Notes under the pieces: generated by a model
Told to the model about the DNA's origin: nothing
Seen by the model: only the letters and a program-made list of their open reading frames with translations
Databases searched by the model: none
Shown: one piece after another, positions 16,666 through 18,055 of the stretch
Position numbering within the stretch: the stretch's first letter is position 1
How the letters are laid out: each line of letters starts with the position of its first letter
Source: Candidatus Sericytochromatia bacterium
GTDB taxonomy: Bacteria; Cyanobacteriota; Sericytochromatia; UBA7694
NCBI GenBank assembly: GCA_913773825.1
Contig: CAJYHH010000333.1
Span: forward strand, 1 to 18,055
Reading direction: 5' to 3'
DNA length: 18,055 nucleotides
Made by a program: the position numbers and the translations under genes

Positions 16666-17451
16666 TTAAGCGGCTGTCAGAGTGGAATCATTGAGCATGT
16701 GATGGCCTAACAGCGAAAAATCTGGCTGGGGCAGGAGTTCAAAAGCGGGACGGGCAAAGAAATAGCCTTGAAAATAACGAAAACCACGATCTTGAAACCA
16801 GGAGAGTTCTTCGAGGGTTTCGACCCCTTCGACAATGACGGTAATGTCGAGTTCCTGACAGATCTGCTGCATGCCTTTGATGATGGCCTGCTTGGGCTTT
16901 TCGCGATGAATATTGCGCACCAGCTCCATATCAATTTTGACAAAGTCAGGCTGAAAGTTCGCCAGTAGATTGAGGCCTGCATAGCCAGCGCCAAAATCAT
17001 CAATCGCCGTGCGAAAACCCAGCGATTTATAGTACTGAGCAATGCTGGTCAGATAAGCAGGATTTTCGACTTTTTCGGCTTCGGTAATTTCAAAAATAAT
17101 CTGATTGGGATTAAAGTTATATTTGCTGGCAGCAGCCAGAGTGGTGCGGATGCAGTTTTCGGGATTATAAATTGCGTTGGGCATAAAGTTAATGCTTAGA
17201 CAGGCATCAAGCCCCAGTTTGGATGCGGTTTCTAAGGCTTTAACCCGACAGTTCTGGTCAAAGGCATAGCGATTATCTATATTCACCTTAGAGAGAATTT
17301 CCCAGGCGGGCTCTTGATTAACCCCTCTGACCAGGGCTTCATAACCCATCACCGTTTGTTCAGCTAAATCGACAATCGGCTGGTAAGCCATGGCAATCTC
17401 AAAATCTAGTTTGGCATGACCATTTTGGCACTGTTTACAGGTGCTGGGCAT
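16666..17451 (-). CDS. Stand-alone EAL-domain c-di-GMP phosphodiesterase
   Basis: The protein has 261 residues and consists almost entirely of an EAL domain, which hydrolyses cyclic di-GMP to pGpG using two metal ions. The catalytic set is complete: YEALVRG (E38), N88 in SINFMPNA, E121 in EITEAE, the D151-D152 pair in DDFGAGYAG, K172 in VKID, E208 and E211 in VEGVE, and Q228 in YFQGYFFARP. No membrane segment, GGDEF or sensor domain is present, so it should be a cytoplasmic enzyme. The short N terminus has C5-x2-C8-x3-H12, a possible metal or redox site. The INFMPNAIYNPENCIRTTL stretch resembles the EAL subgroup seen in BLUF-EAL proteins, without the BLUF domain. The start is supported by AAGGA eight bases before the ATG. 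It is convergent with the alpha-2-macroglobulin gene, sharing the terminator region, and 217 bases downstream of another leftward gene. Confidence 0.93.
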   Translation of the reverse strand: MPSTCKQCQNGHAKLDFEIAMAYQPIVDLAEQTVMGYEALVRGVNQEPAWEILSKVNIDNRYAFDQNCRVKALETASKLGLDACLSINFMPNAIYNPENCIRTTLAAASKYNFNPNQIIFEITEAEKVENPAYLTSIAQYYKSLGFRTAIDDFGAGYAGLNLLANFQPDFVKIDMELVRNIHREKPKQAIIKGMQQICQELDITVIVEGVETLEELSWFQDRGFRYFQGYFFARPAFELLPQPDFSLLGHHMLNDSTLTAA

Positions 17452-17477
17452 TGAGTGTGTCCTTCAGCGTAACAAAT

Positions 17478-17494
17478 AGATTGTAAAAGATTGT
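17478..17494 (-). promoter_or_regulatory. Direct repeats and possible -10 box upstream of the EAL gene
   Basis: On the minus strand ACAATCT occurs twice with a 10-base period (17494-17488 and 17484-17478), about one helical turn. The second copy overlaps TACAAT (17485-17480), five of six to a -10 box, which would give a leader of about 22 bases containing the AAGGA site. The -35 position is poor, so an activator bound at the repeats is conceivable. The rest of the 17452-17668 gap is A/T-rich (notably 17610-17640), with no gene or terminator I can support. Confidence 0.28.
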
Positions 17495-17668
17495 GACATA
17501 TTTACAGAATCCGCGTGTTAAGCGCTTTTACACGATTTTGATCCCAAACAAATGCCCACTTGATGCTGTTTCAGCCATCCTGAGACAGATCCTGTCAAAG
17601 TCAATCAAGGCCTAATTTTATATATCTTTTATACAAAATTGACAGCTGATTGATAGGGTTGTTTTTAT

Positions 17669-18055
17669 TTAATGAAGTGACTTTGCGACAGCCTGAACCC
17701 GATCACCAGCATAAATCAGTGAGGTTTCAAGCCGACGTTCCGTTTCGCTCAGATGGATGCGGGCATGCCGCAGACTCTCTTGTAAGGCGCCCAAAAGCTG
17801 AATATCATCAGCGAGTATACGCTCAAGGCCTGGCTGGGCCTGTAATCTGGCTTTTAAAACATCACGTCTCAGATTAACTAAACGCTCTGACTGTTCAAGC
17901 TCGCGCAAAAGCCCACTGTTAGTCCGATCAGTTTGATCAAGCGAAGCCCGAGCCTGAAGCAACAAATACAGCTGTGAGACTGCCGCAGCCCCTAAAGCGG
18001 CTCGTTCAGAAGCCGGATCATCTGGAACTGGCGCCAATAAGCGCAAGGTTTCGCG
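17669..18055 (-). CDS. C-terminal part of an unrecognised helical protein (5' end outside window)
   Basis: The frame is open from the right window edge to a TAA at 17671-17669, giving 128 residues with no start. The apparent TTG at 18046 is internal, since codons for R-E-T precede it. The sequence is rich in Leu, Ala, Arg, Glu and Gln with almost no Pro or Gly after the first 20 residues. Heptad-like stretches such as LLRELEQSERLVNLRRDVL predict long helices or a coiled coil. There is no membrane segment and no motif I recognise. It is transcribed towards the EAL gene, 217 bases away, with no clear terminator between, so partial co-transcription is possible. I assign no function. Confidence 0.7.
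   Translation of the reverse strand, partial: RETLRLLAPVPDDPASERAALGAAAVSQLYLLLQARASLDQTDRTNSGLLRELEQSERLVNLRRDVLKARLQAQPGLERILADDIQLLGALQESLRHARIHLSETERRLETSLIYAGDRVQAVAKSLH

Noticed and set aside
17416..17439. Possible heme-binding motif in the EAL protein
   Set aside because: The sequence is C-x2-C-x3-H, not the CXXCH needed for c-type heme, and the protein has no export signal.
1..17451. A c-di-GMP circuit linking the MshEN-like module at the left end to the EAL enzyme at the right end
   Set aside because: The two genes are about 16 kb apart, oppositely oriented, and the MshEN-like motif lacks key residues; one shared theme is not evidence of a system.

Overview
The window (about 18 kb) is ordinary, densely coded bacterial chromosome of roughly balanced base composition, from a bacterium with a Gram-negative type envelope. 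This rests on an exported alpha-2-macroglobulin-like protein, a membrane-anchored periplasmic thioredoxin, an RseP-type site-2 protease and a sugar-transfer gene set. I cannot fix the phylum: there is no rRNA or ribosomal gene and the usual rseP neighbours (dxr, bamA) are absent. I see no insertion sequence, prophage, CRISPR array or tRNA. No gap between genes exceeds 300 bases.

Left part (1-1711): the 3' part of a gene for a J-domain protein that also carries a serine-rich linker, TPR-like helices and a C-terminal MshEN/T2SSE_N-like module, then a membrane-anchored thioredoxin-fold protein. A perfect 16-bp hairpin at 1658-1692 lies between this block and the convergent glycosyltransferase block.

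Centre (1712-10876): a leftward set, rseP (with a TTG start), a GT2-like protein, and a 1487-residue mosaic protein. The mosaic has a degenerate GT-A module, a degenerate GT-B module, three methyltransferase-like modules that each carry the tetrapeptide RPYP, an intact-looking GT4 glycosyltransferase and TPRs. A polytopic membrane protein resembling GT-C glycosyltransferases is divergent to it. Promoter-like sequences for both directions lie in the 223-base gap 8356-8578. The shared theme is probably surface glycan assembly, with rseP an envelope-stress gene that happens to sit beside it.

Right part (10877-18055): a large secreted alpha-2-macroglobulin homologue with an N-terminal TPR region and an intact CIEQ thioester motif. 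It ends at a strong terminator and is convergent with a stand-alone EAL-domain c-di-GMP phosphodiesterase whose catalytic residues are all present. Last comes the C-terminal end of an unrecognised helical protein that runs off the window.

I found no clearly new multi-gene system. The most unusual items are two domain architectures: J-domain/TPR/MshEN-like, and the mosaic glycosyltransferase with triplicated methyltransferase-like modules.
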